A stretch of DNA of 64,000 bases from CAYGOC01 sp964351495 (lineage in GTDB: Bacteria; Chlamydiota; Chlamydiia; Chlamydiales; SM23-39), in the NCBI GenBank assembly GCA_964351495.1, contig CAYGOC010000005.1, forward strand, positions 1 to 64,000, given 5' to 3'. Made by a program: the position numbers and the translations under genes. Of this stretch, positions 8,521-16,131 are shown piece after piece. The stretch's first letter is position 1. Each line of letters opens with the position of its first letter. Under the pieces are notes generated by a model. That model was not told the DNA's origin, did not search any database, and saw nothing but the letters and a program-made list of their open reading frames with translations.

Positions 8521-8575
8521 ACTTGCATGGGATGCAAGGGGTCGTAGGCTCAAATCCTATCACACAGATTTTTTT
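8521..8575 (+). repeat. Putative attachment site copy 2 (decayed 3' tRNA-Pro fragment)
   Basis: 52 of 55 bases match 7436-7490. Differences are at 8532 (A for G in the anticodon loop), 8549 (C for T in the T loop region) and 8564 (A for C in the acceptor stem). The 5' half of the tRNA is absent, so it cannot encode a tRNA. It marks the right boundary of the dinD element. Confidence 0.8.
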
Positions 8576-8582
8576 GAAATGT

Positions 8583-9161
8583 TTACCGCTTTTTTTCTTC
8601 TTCTACGCTTTCCAGTTCCCTTTTAACCTCTTCAAAAAAATCAAAAAGACGCACTGCCTCTTTCCCCCCATTCGGATTAGACGACTCAGAATTTAAAGTT
8701 TCTTCTGAAATGAGATCAAAGAGACACTCCTTAGGAGATAAATTGGGGAAAATCTCCCACAAAGAAGCGGCTACAGCATAAGCTAACAGGAGCAAGTTAG
8801 GGTTTAAATCGTCTTGTTTAACTTGTTTAAAAGACATAAGAACAGAAACTTTTTTGATTCTCAAATCTTTATGGGCACGTCCAAAAGAAGGCTCTCTCTT
8901 TGAATCATCCATCTCTCCAAGAAACCGGTAGGCATAATCATGCTGTGTATTTTCCTGCAGTTTTTCTTCAAGAAAAGACCAGATCCTTTCTATCTCTGCA
9001 GCTGCAGAAGAAAAATCTGAAATGTTTTCCTTAACTTCCAAAAAAAAAGACATGGTATCTTCTTTTTGTTCTATATGACTTGGTGCAGCAAAGCAATAAA
9101 GACTCGCTTCTTCTTTTTTCAGCAAACCAGAAAACCATCCATAAAAACCTGTAGAAACCAT
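8583..9161 (-). CDS. Conserved-looking soluble protein of unknown function
   Basis: 192 residues starting at ATG 9161, with GAGAAAGG just upstream as ribosome-binding site. No signal peptide or transmembrane helix. The C-terminus (about 165-192, FFEEVKRELESVEEEKKR) is strongly charged and probably helical. The middle holds VSVLMSFKQVKQDDLNPNLLLLAYAVAASLWEIFP, an amphipathic to hydrophobic helix. I do not recognise the family. It is the second gene after the small membrane protein at 9171-9380, nine bases apart, so they are likely one transcript. The tRNA-Pro element stops just before its 3' end. Confidence 0.6.
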   Translation of the reverse strand: MVSTGFYGWFSGLLKKEEASLYCFAAPSHIEQKEDTMSFFLEVKENISDFSSAAAEIERIWSFLEEKLQENTQHDYAYRFLGEMDDSKREPSFGRAHKDLRIKKVSVLMSFKQVKQDDLNPNLLLLAYAVAASLWEIFPNLSPKECLFDLISEETLNSESSNPNGGKEAVRLFDFFEEVKRELESVEEEKKR

Positions 9162-9170
9162 AACCTTTCT

Positions 9171-9380
9171 CTACCTTTCTCCATTTCTTATAAAAGGTGG
9201 CTCTTCCATCTGACGATTTTCTCTAAGCCGTAAAGGACAACATCTCTTTATGAAAAAAGCGGCAAGAATCGCAAAAAGTATTCCCACTAAAACAGTAATA
9301 ACAACGAAAAGCTCTCTTCGATTCTTAAAAGAGGGAACCATGGTAGGAATATTGGAAGGAAAAAAGACTTTTTGTATCAT
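9171..9380 (-). CDS. Small single-pass membrane protein, unknown function
   Basis: 69 residues with one transmembrane helix (about 25-45, FVVITVLVGILFAILAAFF) followed by a short Arg- and Cys-containing tail (IKRCCPLRLRENR). The polarity suggests N-out or a cytoplasmic basic C-terminus. No clear Shine-Dalgarno precedes ATG 9380. An alternative in-frame ATG (residue 14) also exists. It lies nine bases upstream of the 192-residue gene and probably shares its transcript. No family recognised; real-gene status rests on the clean membrane helix and the operon-like spacing. Confidence 0.45.
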   Translation of the reverse strand: MIQKVFFPSNIPTMVPSFKNRRELFVVITVLVGILFAILAAFFIKRCCPLRLRENRQMEEPPFIRNGER

Positions 9381-9744
9381 GGGGAAAGATTCTATTTTAT
9401 TTTTGAAAAAAAACGTAAGTTTTTTTTGAAGGTAGAAAAAAAATCAAGAGACTCTTGTTGGCAAAGGATTTCTGAAAAGATTTTCCCGATAACTCCTATG
9501 TGGATGAAAAAAACTTTTCAACACTTGAATTTCTTTTAACTTTCTTTGTGGAAAATCCCGTTCATAAAGAGTTGAAAACTTGTTCATATCTATCTTGTAA
9601 ACAAGTTACTGACAAAAACGCCTTTTTTGTAGACAAGTTATAAACGGACTTTTCTTCTATAAAATAGTAGCTTTATGAACAAATCCACACCCTTTGAAGA
9701 AGAAGAAAAAGAGAAATAGTTCTTTAGAAAATAGAATTCTTAAC
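9381..9744. other. AT-rich intergenic region with DnaA-box-like words and repeats
   Basis: A 378-base divergent gap (9381-9758). It holds a perfect match to TGTGNAWAA at 9547-9555 (TGTGGAAAA), a one-mismatch copy at 9499-9507 (TGTGGATGA) and a two-mismatch copy in the other orientation at 9681-9689 (AAATCCACA). It also has two short inverted-repeat words, CTTGTAAACAAG near 9595 and TTGTAGACAAG near 9629, each followed by TTA. Such clusters occur at origins and in regulatory regions. A 14-codon ORF (9675-9719) is also present but unsupported. Function is not established. Confidence 0.35.
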
Positions 9745-9750
9745 TATACT
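9723..9750 (+). promoter_or_regulatory. Sigma-70-type promoter of the hexapeptide-repeat gene
   Basis: TTTAGA (9723-9728), 16-base spacer, TATACT (9745-9750). The ATG at 9759 begins only eight bases after the -10 box, so transcription would start at or next to the start codon and the message would be leaderless or nearly so. Confidence 0.5.
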
Positions 9751-9758
9751 TTTCTTTC

Positions 9759-10439
9759 ATGAAATACGATCTTTTTGATACCTCTTCTTTTTTTGCAAAA
9801 AACCTTTGGAAAGAGACTTCCTTTCTTTGGGAACCATTAGCTTCTCTACAAAGTTTTTTTCAAAACCCAAACCTGTATCTTAGCAATTCGTTTCATAAAA
9901 TCTGCCCTGAAAAATATCCGGGAGTTTTCTTTAAAAACCCAGAGAGTATTTTTATCCAAGGAAAAATAGAAATAGAACCGGGCGCTTTTATAGAAGGCCC
10001 CTGCTTTATAGATGATACAGTACAGATCAAACAGGGCGCGTATATAAAAGGCTTTGTCCTTTTGGGAAAAGGATGTGTTGTAGGTCATGCCAGCGAAATA
10101 AAACGCTCTATTTTGCTAAATAAAGCCCGTGCAGCCCATTTTAACTATATAGGCGACTCAATTGTTGGAAATGAAGTAAACGTGGGTGCTGGGGTCGTTT
10201 GTGCTAATTTTAGACTCGATAAGGGATTTATCACGGTAAAGGACTTTTCCGGAAACATTCAAAAGACATCTTTAAAAAAACTAGGCTCTTTTATTGGAGA
10301 CTTTTCTTCTATTGGATGTAATAGCGTTATAAACCCGGGAACTGTGATAGAAAAAAACAGCAAAATACTACCCCTTTCTTTGGTACAAGGATCTTCTCTT
10401 TCTTTTAGGAAAAAACATGAAGTTGAAACGCGAGCTTAG
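9759..10439 (+). CDS. GlmU-like left-handed beta-helix (hexapeptide repeat) protein
   Basis: 226 residues. From about residue 60 the chain is made of hexapeptide repeats (IFIQGKIEIEPGAFIEGP, VQIKQGAYIKG, VVGHASEIKRS, VNVGAGVVCANFRLDKG), matching the C-terminal acyltransferase half of GlmU and related sugar-nucleotide proteins. The N-terminal Rossmann pyrophosphorylase domain is absent, so it cannot be a bifunctional GlmU. Chlamydiaceae carry a similar short GlmU-like gene next to ispA, and the same order is seen here. Acetyl-CoA-dependent acetylation of a sugar phosphate is the family activity; the substrate is inferred. Its end overlaps the ispA start by 23 bases. Confidence 0.78.
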   Translation: MKYDLFDTSSFFAKNLWKETSFLWEPLASLQSFFQNPNLYLSNSFHKICPEKYPGVFFKNPESIFIQGKIEIEPGAFIEGPCFIDDTVQIKQGAYIKGFVLLGKGCVVGHASEIKRSILLNKARAAHFNYIGDSIVGNEVNVGAGVVCANFRLDKGFITVKDFSGNIQKTSLKKLGSFIGDFSSIGCNSVINPGTVIEKNSKILPLSLVQGSSLSFRKKHEVETRA

Positions 10440-11292
10440 CTTTCTATTAGAAAAGAAACGTTTTTGGGATAAGTTGGCTCGAAAAATGATTCAAAATGAA
10501 GGAGAGGACTCTATGTTAAAAGAGGCTTGTCTTTATGCTATTACCAGTGGAGGAAAAAGGCTTCGCCCCATTTTGGTTCAGATTATAGCAGAAGCCTTAG
10601 AGCCTCGAGCCCCTATTATTGAAGCTGCTTTAGCTACGGAGTTTTTTCATACAGCCTCTTTAATTGCAGATGATCTTCCTTGTATGGATAACGAAAAAAA
10701 AAGAAGAGGAAAATTAACCCTTCATAATGTTTACGAAGAAAGTGTAGCTATTTTGGCTAGTTTTACCTTCTTGTCTTTAGGATATGAGTTCATCCAGAAG
10801 AACATAACTTCTTTAAGAAAAGCGTCTCTTACTTTTTCTGAAAAGGCTTATGAAATTGGGTATCACTGTTTAAAGCAAGTAACCGGCTCTGCAGGTATTT
10901 TAGGGGCAACGCAAGGACAGTTTTTAGATCTTTTTCCTACTGAAAATAGCCTGGAAATGGCCTTTTCTATCATGGAGAAAAAAACGGTTACATTATTTGA
11001 GATCTCTTTTGTGTTGGGCTGGCTTTTTGCCGGAGGAGCTTTAGAAAAACTAGATAAGGTAAAAAAAGCAGCCTATTATTTTGGAGTAGCTTTTCAGATA
11101 GCAGATGATCTGGAAGATGCGAAAGAGGATAAGGCTCCTTTAAATATAGCCTCTTTTTTAGGGGAAAACAAGGCAAGAGAAGAGGTGAAAAAAAATAAAG
11201 AGCTCCTTGTTTTTGCTTTAAAGGAGCTCGATTTATACAGCCCCGTTTTCGAGGCTTTGATCTTCCAACTTTTACAAGAAAAAAATCTTTAA
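10417..11292 (+). CDS. ispA: Polyprenyl (geranyl/farnesyl) diphosphate synthase
   Basis: 291-residue trans-prenyltransferase that condenses isopentenyl diphosphate with allylic diphosphates, feeding undecaprenyl and quinone synthesis. GGKRLRP near residue 45 binds IPP. The first aspartate-rich motif is DDLPCMDN near residue 85 with the bacterial two-residue insertion, and the second is DDLED near 230. FHTASLIADDLP and GQFLDL (near 167) are also typical. Start ATG 10417 lies inside the preceding gene with AGGA upstream, which suggests translational coupling. The 3' end overlaps the convergent recA stop by four bases. Chain-length specificity cannot be read with certainty. Confidence 0.93.
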   Translation: MKLKRELSFLLEKKRFWDKLARKMIQNEGEDSMLKEACLYAITSGGKRLRPILVQIIAEALEPRAPIIEAALATEFFHTASLIADDLPCMDNEKKRRGKLTLHNVYEESVAILASFTFLSLGYEFIQKNITSLRKASLTFSEKAYEIGYHCLKQVTGSAGILGATQGQFLDLFPTENSLEMAFSIMEKKTVTLFEISFVLGWLFAGGALEKLDKVKKAAYYFGVAFQIADDLEDAKEDKAPLNIASFLGENKAREEVKKNKELLVFALKELDLYSPVFEALIFQLLQEKNL

Positions 11293-12329
11293 GAAGCTTT
11301 TACGGGCTCTTTTTCATCCGTTTTTGGTGCTTCTTTTTTTAGACTTGCCAAAATCTTTTTCTCAATAGTTGCTACTAAAGAAGGATTTTTTCTTAGCTCT
11401 TCTCTAGAAGCCTCTTTTCCTTGGCCAATTTTTGTATTTTCATAGCTATACCAAGCTCCTTTTCTCTCTAAAACTTGTAAATCCGCTCCTACGTCTAAAA
11501 GAGAACCCAAATGAGAAATCCCTTCATTAAATAAAATATCAAATTCAGCAATTTGAAAAGGAGGTGCCAGTTTGTTTTTCACCACTTTTACTTTGGTTCT
11601 GCAGCCTATGTCTTTATTATCGGCGCCTTTTAAAACGGCTGTCTTTCGGATGTCGAGTCTTATAGAAGAGTAAAACTTAAGAGCCCTTCCCCCTGTTGTC
11701 GTCTCTGGGTTTCCAAACATAATCCCAATTTTTTCCCGAATTTGGTTAATGAAAATAGCGCATGTATTGCTTTTTGCAAGAGAAGAGGTAAGTTTTCTTA
11801 AAGCTTGAGACATCATTCTAGCTTGTAGTCCCATAAAAGAGTCTCCTATTTCCCCTTCTAATTCACTTTTGGGGACTAAAGCTGCTACTGAGTCGATAAT
11901 GATTACATCTACAGCATTAGATCTGGCAAGCGTTTCTGCTATATTTAAAGCCTCTTCTCCCGAGTCTGGTTGTGAGATCATAAGATCATCTATGTTTACT
12001 CCGATTTTGGCGGCATAAGAAGGGTCTAAAGCGTGTTCTGCATCTATGTAGGCTGCCAGTCCCCCCATTTTTTGAGCATTGGCTACAATATGGGTAGCCA
12101 AAGTTGACTTTCCAGAAGATTCAGGACCGTAGATTTCTACAACTCTTCCTCTAGGAACTCCCCCTACTCCTAAAGCTAAATCTAAGGAAATAGCCCCTGT
12201 AGGTATGACTTGTATTTCCCTTGAAGAGGAGTGTTTTCCTAAGGTCATGATAGCTCCCTCTCCAAACTGCTTTTGGATATGGGCTATGGCCAGTTCTAAA
12301 GCTTTCTTTTTTTCATTTGACGTGTTCAT
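11289..12329 (-). CDS. recA: Recombinase A
   Basis: 346 residues, standard length. Filament-forming ATPase for strand exchange and repair. Walker A GPESSGKSTLATHI near residue 67, MAW-type region AAYIDAEHALDP, Walker B VIIIDSVAALVPKSELEGEIGD, loop L2 NQIREKIGIMFGNPETTTGG and the conserved C-terminal part are all present. The C-terminal tail is acidic/basic mixed (KTDEKEPVKAS). ATG 12329 is preceded by AAAAGGAG on the minus strand. It is convergent with ispA and divergent from glk. Its partners recB and recD are 7 kb away, and a RecA modulator homologue (dinD) has been inserted between them. Confidence 0.98.
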   Translation of the reverse strand: MNTSNEKKKALELAIAHIQKQFGEGAIMTLGKHSSSREIQVIPTGAISLDLALGVGGVPRGRVVEIYGPESSGKSTLATHIVANAQKMGGLAAYIDAEHALDPSYAAKIGVNIDDLMISQPDSGEEALNIAETLARSNAVDVIIIDSVAALVPKSELEGEIGDSFMGLQARMMSQALRKLTSSLAKSNTCAIFINQIREKIGIMFGNPETTTGGRALKFYSSIRLDIRKTAVLKGADNKDIGCRTKVKVVKNKLAPPFQIAEFDILFNEGISHLGSLLDVGADLQVLERKGAWYSYENTKIGQGKEASREELRKNPSLVATIEKKILASLKKEAPKTDEKEPVKAS

Positions 12330-12425
12330 AGATGCTCCTTTTTGTCTTCCATATTGTAGGTCCCTTTTGATTGTTGTTCAAGAAAAAGGCAAAACTAATT
12401 TAGGATGCAAAAAAGAGGAGGGGAC

Positions 12426-13370
12426 ATGTTTTTGGTAGGAGATGTTGGCGGAACGCATACTAGGCTTGCGCTTTTTAAAAAAAGAGAGCTTATCCAAGAA
12501 ACTGTTTTCCCTTCTAAACAATTTTCTTCCTTACAGGAGATTGTTTCTCAGTTTATACAAGGAAAAGAAAAGATTGAAAAAGCAGCCTTTGGAGTTGCGG
12601 GTCCTGTACAAGATGGTATATGTAAGACAACCAATCTTCCCTGGATAATTGAATCAAAACAAATCGAAAAGAAAAACCGGATAAAAGCGGTTTTTCTATT
12701 AAATGATTTAGAGGCGCATGCTTATGGGATTGCCGCTTTGCAAGAAAAAGAGATGGTCTTTTTACAAAAAGCAAAAAAGAGCTCTTTAGGAAATAGAGCA
12801 CTCGTTTCTGCGGGAACGGGACTTGGAGAAGCGGGTCTTTTTTGGGATGGAAAAACCTATCATCCCTTTGCTACAGAAGGGGGACACACCGATTTTGCTT
12901 GCAGAAACAAGAGGGAGTTTTCTCTTTTAGAGTTTTTACAAAAAAAATATGGGCACATTTCCTATGAAAGAGTAGTTTCAGGACCTGGAATAGAAGATCT
13001 GTTTTTCTTTATGACCCAAAAGGAGAAAAAAATACCAAAAGGCTCCTTTTCGGAAAAAAATCTTGCGAAAGAAATTACTGAAAGAGCCCTTTCAAAGGCC
13101 TGTCCCTTATGCGAAGAGATTTTAGAGTGGTTTGTTTCTTTTTATGCGGCAGAGCTTTCTAATGTGGCTTTAAAATTTCTCTCTTTTGGAGGACTTTATT
13201 TGGGAGGCGGGATTGCTCCTAAAATACTTCCCTTTTTACAAAAACCCTATTTTTTGAAGGCTTTTTTGGACAAGGGGAGGTTTAATAAGCTTTTAGAAAA
13301 CATTCCCGTAAAAGTAATTTTAAACGAAAAAACGGCTCTTTTAGGTGCTTTAGAATATGTCCTCTCCTAA
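12426..13370 (+). CDS. glk: Glucokinase
   Basis: 314-residue ATP-dependent glucokinase of the proteobacterial Glk family, producing glucose 6-phosphate. Phosphate-binding GDVGGTHTR at residues 5-13, AFGVAGPV near 53, NDLEAHAYGI near 91, GTGLGEAGLF near 130, EGGHTDF near 152 and GGGIAPKI near 262 are present. ATG 12426 is chosen over an upstream in-frame ATG at 12405 because GAGGAGGGG lies five bases before it. The downstream glucosidase gene starts inside its last codons (14-base overlap). Chlamydiaceae import glucose 6-phosphate and lack glucokinase, so this gene indicates use of free glucose, as known for amoeba-associated chlamydiae. Confidence 0.92.
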   Translation: MFLVGDVGGTHTRLALFKKRELIQETVFPSKQFSSLQEIVSQFIQGKEKIEKAAFGVAGPVQDGICKTTNLPWIIESKQIEKKNRIKAVFLLNDLEAHAYGIAALQEKEMVFLQKAKKSSLGNRALVSAGTGLGEAGLFWDGKTYHPFATEGGHTDFACRNKREFSLLEFLQKKYGHISYERVVSGPGIEDLFFFMTQKEKKIPKGSFSEKNLAKEITERALSKACPLCEEILEWFVSFYAAELSNVALKFLSFGGLYLGGGIAPKILPFLQKPYFLKAFLDKGRFNKLLENIPVKVILNEKTALLGALEYVLS

Positions 13371-16038
13371 AAAGGTTTGCAGCACACAAGAATATCAAAG
13401 ATTACAAGAGAGCGCAAAAGATCCTCTTTTTTCTTGGAAATGGTGGGGGCCGTATGTTTCTGAAAGAATGTGGGGTACAGTTCGAGAAGACTATAGTAAA
13501 GATGGAGATGCGTGGAATTATTTCCCTTTTTCTGAGGCTCATTATAGAGCGTATAGATGGGGAGAGGATGGTATTGCCGGTTTTTGTGATAGTTTTCAGC
13601 ATTTAGTTTTTTCTTTTGGTTTTTGGAATGGAAAAGATCCTATTTTAAAGGAGAGGCTTTTTGGGCTAACCTCGCAGCAGGGAAATCATGGAGAAGATGT
13701 AAAGGAGCTCTATTACTATTTGGAAGCCACGCCCACATTTTCCTATGGAAAATATCTCTATAAGTATCCTCAAAATGCCTTTCCTTATGAAAAGCTGATA
13801 GAAGAAAATAAAAAAAGAGGGACACAAGAAAAAGAGTTTGAGCTAATAGACACAGGAATTTTTGAGGAGAACGCCTACTTTGATATTTTCATTGAATATG
13901 CCAAAAAAGAAGTAGACGACTTTTTTATCCGTGTCGAAGTTGTCAATCGTTTTGAAAAAGAAGCCTCTCTTGATATTTTACCTCAGATTTTTTTTCGAAA
14001 TCGTTGGAGTTTCTCTGAAGAAAAAGAGGAAAAACCCATCATCTTTGCAAGTAAACAGAAAAAGGGGTGTTTAATAGCTGATGATAAAAGAGAATCTTCG
14101 GCTAAAAAACTCCCCTTTTTTTATAAACTCAATCAGTGGTATTTATATGCAGAGGAAAATATTCCCTCTTACTTTACGGAAAATGAAACCAATCTAGAAA
14201 AATTTTCTCAAAAGAAAAACAGCTCTTCCTTTACGAAAGAAGCGTTTCACGAAAAAATCATTCATAAAAAAGACAGTACAAATCCTCAACAAGAAGGGAC
14301 AAAAGCCTGTTTTCATTTTCACTTTCCTAAAATAGGGCCTAAAAAATCGGAAGTATTTTACTTAAGGCTTACCAGAAAAGAAGAATTAAAGCCTTTAGAG
14401 GAGGCAGAAGAAATTTTTCGCATAAGAAGAGAAGAATCAAATGAATTTTATAAGGCAATAGCTCCTGAAAAAGCTACTGAAGAAGAAAAGATCATCCAAA
14501 AACAGGCTTTATCCGGAATGATTTGGAGTAAACAAGCCTATCTTTTTGATGTAAGTACCTGGCTTGTGGGAGACGATAAAAAAAATCCGCCACCTAGAGA
14601 AAGAGAAGAGGTTCGCAATAACCATTGGAGACATCTAAACTCGTATCTTGTTTTTTCTATGCCCGATAAATGGGAGTACCCTTGGTTTGCTGCTTGGGAC
14701 CTTTCTTTTCATGCTGTTTCTTTTTCTTTAATTGATATGGAGTTTGCAAAAGGACAAATTTGGGCTTTACTTGATGAAAGATTTCAACATCCGAATGGAC
14801 AAATTCCCGCTTACGAGTGGGAGTTTTCTGATGTCAATCCTCCTGTTCAAGCTTGGGCCGTTTTAAAAATCTTTGAAAAAGAAAAAGCCTATTTTCAAAA
14901 AGAGGACTTTTCTTTTTTGGAAAGATGTTTTCATAGACTCCTTTTAAATTTTTGCTGGTGGATCAACGTGGTAGATCAAACCGGAAAAAATATATTCGAA
15001 GGCGGTTTTTTAGGGCTTGATAATATAACGATTCTGGATAGATCCGACAAAAAAGCTATAGAGGGTCATTTAGATGAGGCAGATGGATCTGGCTGGATGG
15101 CTCTTTTTTGCTTAAATTTAATGAAAATTGCTCTGATTTTAGCGAAGAAAAACAAGAACTATCAATCCTTAGCGAGTAAGTTTTTTGAACACTTCATCTA
15201 CCTAGCTGCAGCCCTTAGAAAAGGGTATTGGAGAAATTATGATATGTTCGATAAAGAGGATCATTTTTTTTATAGTTACTACCTACATAAAGAAGGAAAA
15301 AAAGAAGCCATTAAAGTCCGCTCTTTGGTAGGTATTATTCCTTTTTTTGCAGGGATGACTCTTTTAGAAAAAGAAATAGAAGATTTGCCTGAATTTTACG
15401 ATTTTTTTGTGTGGTTTCAGAAAAACAGATCTCATCTTACTAAAACATGTCTTCATGAGGTCCAAAAAGAAAAAGGAAAAAGCTTTGTTTTTTCCTTACT
15501 TCACCCGGAAGAAATAGAAGTTTACCTTAAGTATGTATGGGAAGAAGAAGAGTTTTTATCTAAATATGGTCTAAGAAGTGTTTCTAAATTTCATGAGAAA
15601 AACCCTTTTATCTATAAGGATATACGCCTTCAATATGAACCGGGGGAAGCCATAGAAAAAATAAAGGGGGGTAACTCCAACTGGAGAGGGCCTATTTGGA
15701 TGCCTATTAATTTTCTCTTTTTAGAGAGTCTTTCTATATTTGCAGAAGCCTTTCCTTCTATTAGGGTACAGACACAAGGAAAAGATGAAGCTTCTTTAAA
15801 AACCATCAAAAAAGAATATCTTCGAAGGTTGATAAGTCTTTTCAAAAAAGATGAAACCGGAAAAAGAGCTATTTGGGGAGAAAACTCAAAAATGCAAGAA
15901 GACCCCCTCTTTTCTGAAAATCTCCTTTTCTTTGAACACTATCACGGAGATACGGGAAGAGGACTAGGAGCCTCTCACCAAACAGGTTGGTCTGGTTTAA
16001 TTGCCAATATTATAGAAGAATTCTTTAGAATTTCTTGA
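13357..16038 (+). CDS. GH63-type glucosidase (MGH1-like alpha-glucosidase)
   Basis: 893-residue protein with the sequence style of the mannosyl-oligosaccharide glucosidase/YgjK-like GH63 family. The N-terminus has a WGPYVSERMWGTVREDYS segment typical of large GH63-like bacterial proteins. The (alpha/alpha)6 barrel holds FAAWDLSFHAVSF (near 450), HLDEADGSGWMA (near 572), WRGPIWMPINF (near 776) and DTGRGLGASHQTGWSG (near 866). No signal peptide, so action is cytoplasmic. It overlaps glk by 14 bases, so the pair probably releases glucose from an alpha-glucoside and phosphorylates it. The natural substrate cannot be told from sequence. It uses no visible promoter of its own. Confidence 0.85.
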   Translation: MSSPKKVCSTQEYQRLQESAKDPLFSWKWWGPYVSERMWGTVREDYSKDGDAWNYFPFSEAHYRAYRWGEDGIAGFCDSFQHLVFSFGFWNGKDPILKERLFGLTSQQGNHGEDVKELYYYLEATPTFSYGKYLYKYPQNAFPYEKLIEENKKRGTQEKEFELIDTGIFEENAYFDIFIEYAKKEVDDFFIRVEVVNRFEKEASLDILPQIFFRNRWSFSEEKEEKPIIFASKQKKGCLIADDKRESSAKKLPFFYKLNQWYLYAEENIPSYFTENETNLEKFSQKKNSSSFTKEAFHEKIIHKKDSTNPQQEGTKACFHFHFPKIGPKKSEVFYLRLTRKEELKPLEEAEEIFRIRREESNEFYKAIAPEKATEEEKIIQKQALSGMIWSKQAYLFDVSTWLVGDDKKNPPPREREEVRNNHWRHLNSYLVFSMPDKWEYPWFAAWDLSFHAVSFSLIDMEFAKGQIWALLDERFQHPNGQIPAYEWEFSDVNPPVQAWAVLKIFEKEKAYFQKEDFSFLERCFHRLLLNFCWWINVVDQTGKNIFEGGFLGLDNITILDRSDKKAIEGHLDEADGSGWMALFCLNLMKIALILAKKNKNYQSLASKFFEHFIYLAAALRKGYWRNYDMFDKEDHFFYSYYLHKEGKKEAIKVRSLVGIIPFFAGMTLLEKEIEDLPEFYDFFVWFQKNRSHLTKTCLHEVQKEKGKSFVFSLLHPEEIEVYLKYVWEEEEFLSKYGLRSVSKFHEKNPFIYKDIRLQYEPGEAIEKIKGGNSNWRGPIWMPINFLFLESLSIFAEAFPSIRVQTQGKDEASLKTIKKEYLRRLISLFKKDETGKRAIWGENSKMQEDPLFSENLLFFEHYHGDTGRGLGASHQTGWSGLIANIIEEFFRIS

Positions 16039-16069
16039 AGTTTTTTATAATTCATTTAGGTATTAAATG

Positions 16070-16107
16070 AAAAAACCCAGAAGCGGTTTTGAGCCGCTTC
16101 TGGGTTT
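16070..16107 (-). terminator. Rho-independent terminator of the porin gene
   Basis: A perfect 14-bp stem (16073-16086 with 16094-16107) with loop TTTTGAG. On the minus strand it is followed by six T, whereas the plus-strand side lacks a T-run, so it mainly serves the minus-strand porin gene at 16132. Confidence 0.88.
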
Positions 16108-16131
16108 CGGGAGAACACTTTCAAATCCGAA

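Larger units (their letters stand above)
7491..8575. mobile_element. Mini integrative element in tRNA-Pro carrying dinD
   Basis: About 1.09 kb bounded by the intact tRNA-Pro on the left and a decayed copy of the tRNA 3' end on the right. This is the classic footprint of site-specific integration at a tRNA gene. The only gene inside is dinD; no integrase, excisionase or transfer gene is visible, so the element is a remnant or depended on a recombinase elsewhere. Sampled 60-base lines inside dinD are 43-55 % G+C (7621, 8281, 8161), whereas a line in the neighbouring gene (9001) is 32 %, though another (8641) reaches 43 %. Codon and residue use also lack the Phe/Lys richness of neighbours. The right copy has lost three positions, including two that break tRNA pairing, consistent with release from selection. 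Confidence 0.72.

Noticed and set aside
8521..8575. Possible second tRNA-Pro gene
   Set aside because: Only the 3' half is present, with a changed anticodon loop and acceptor; no 5' acceptor or D arm precedes it, so it is an attachment-site duplicate.
9675..9719. 14-codon ORF that could be a leader peptide
   Set aside because: No ribosome-binding site, no attenuator-like hairpins after it, and it lies before the promoter of the next gene.
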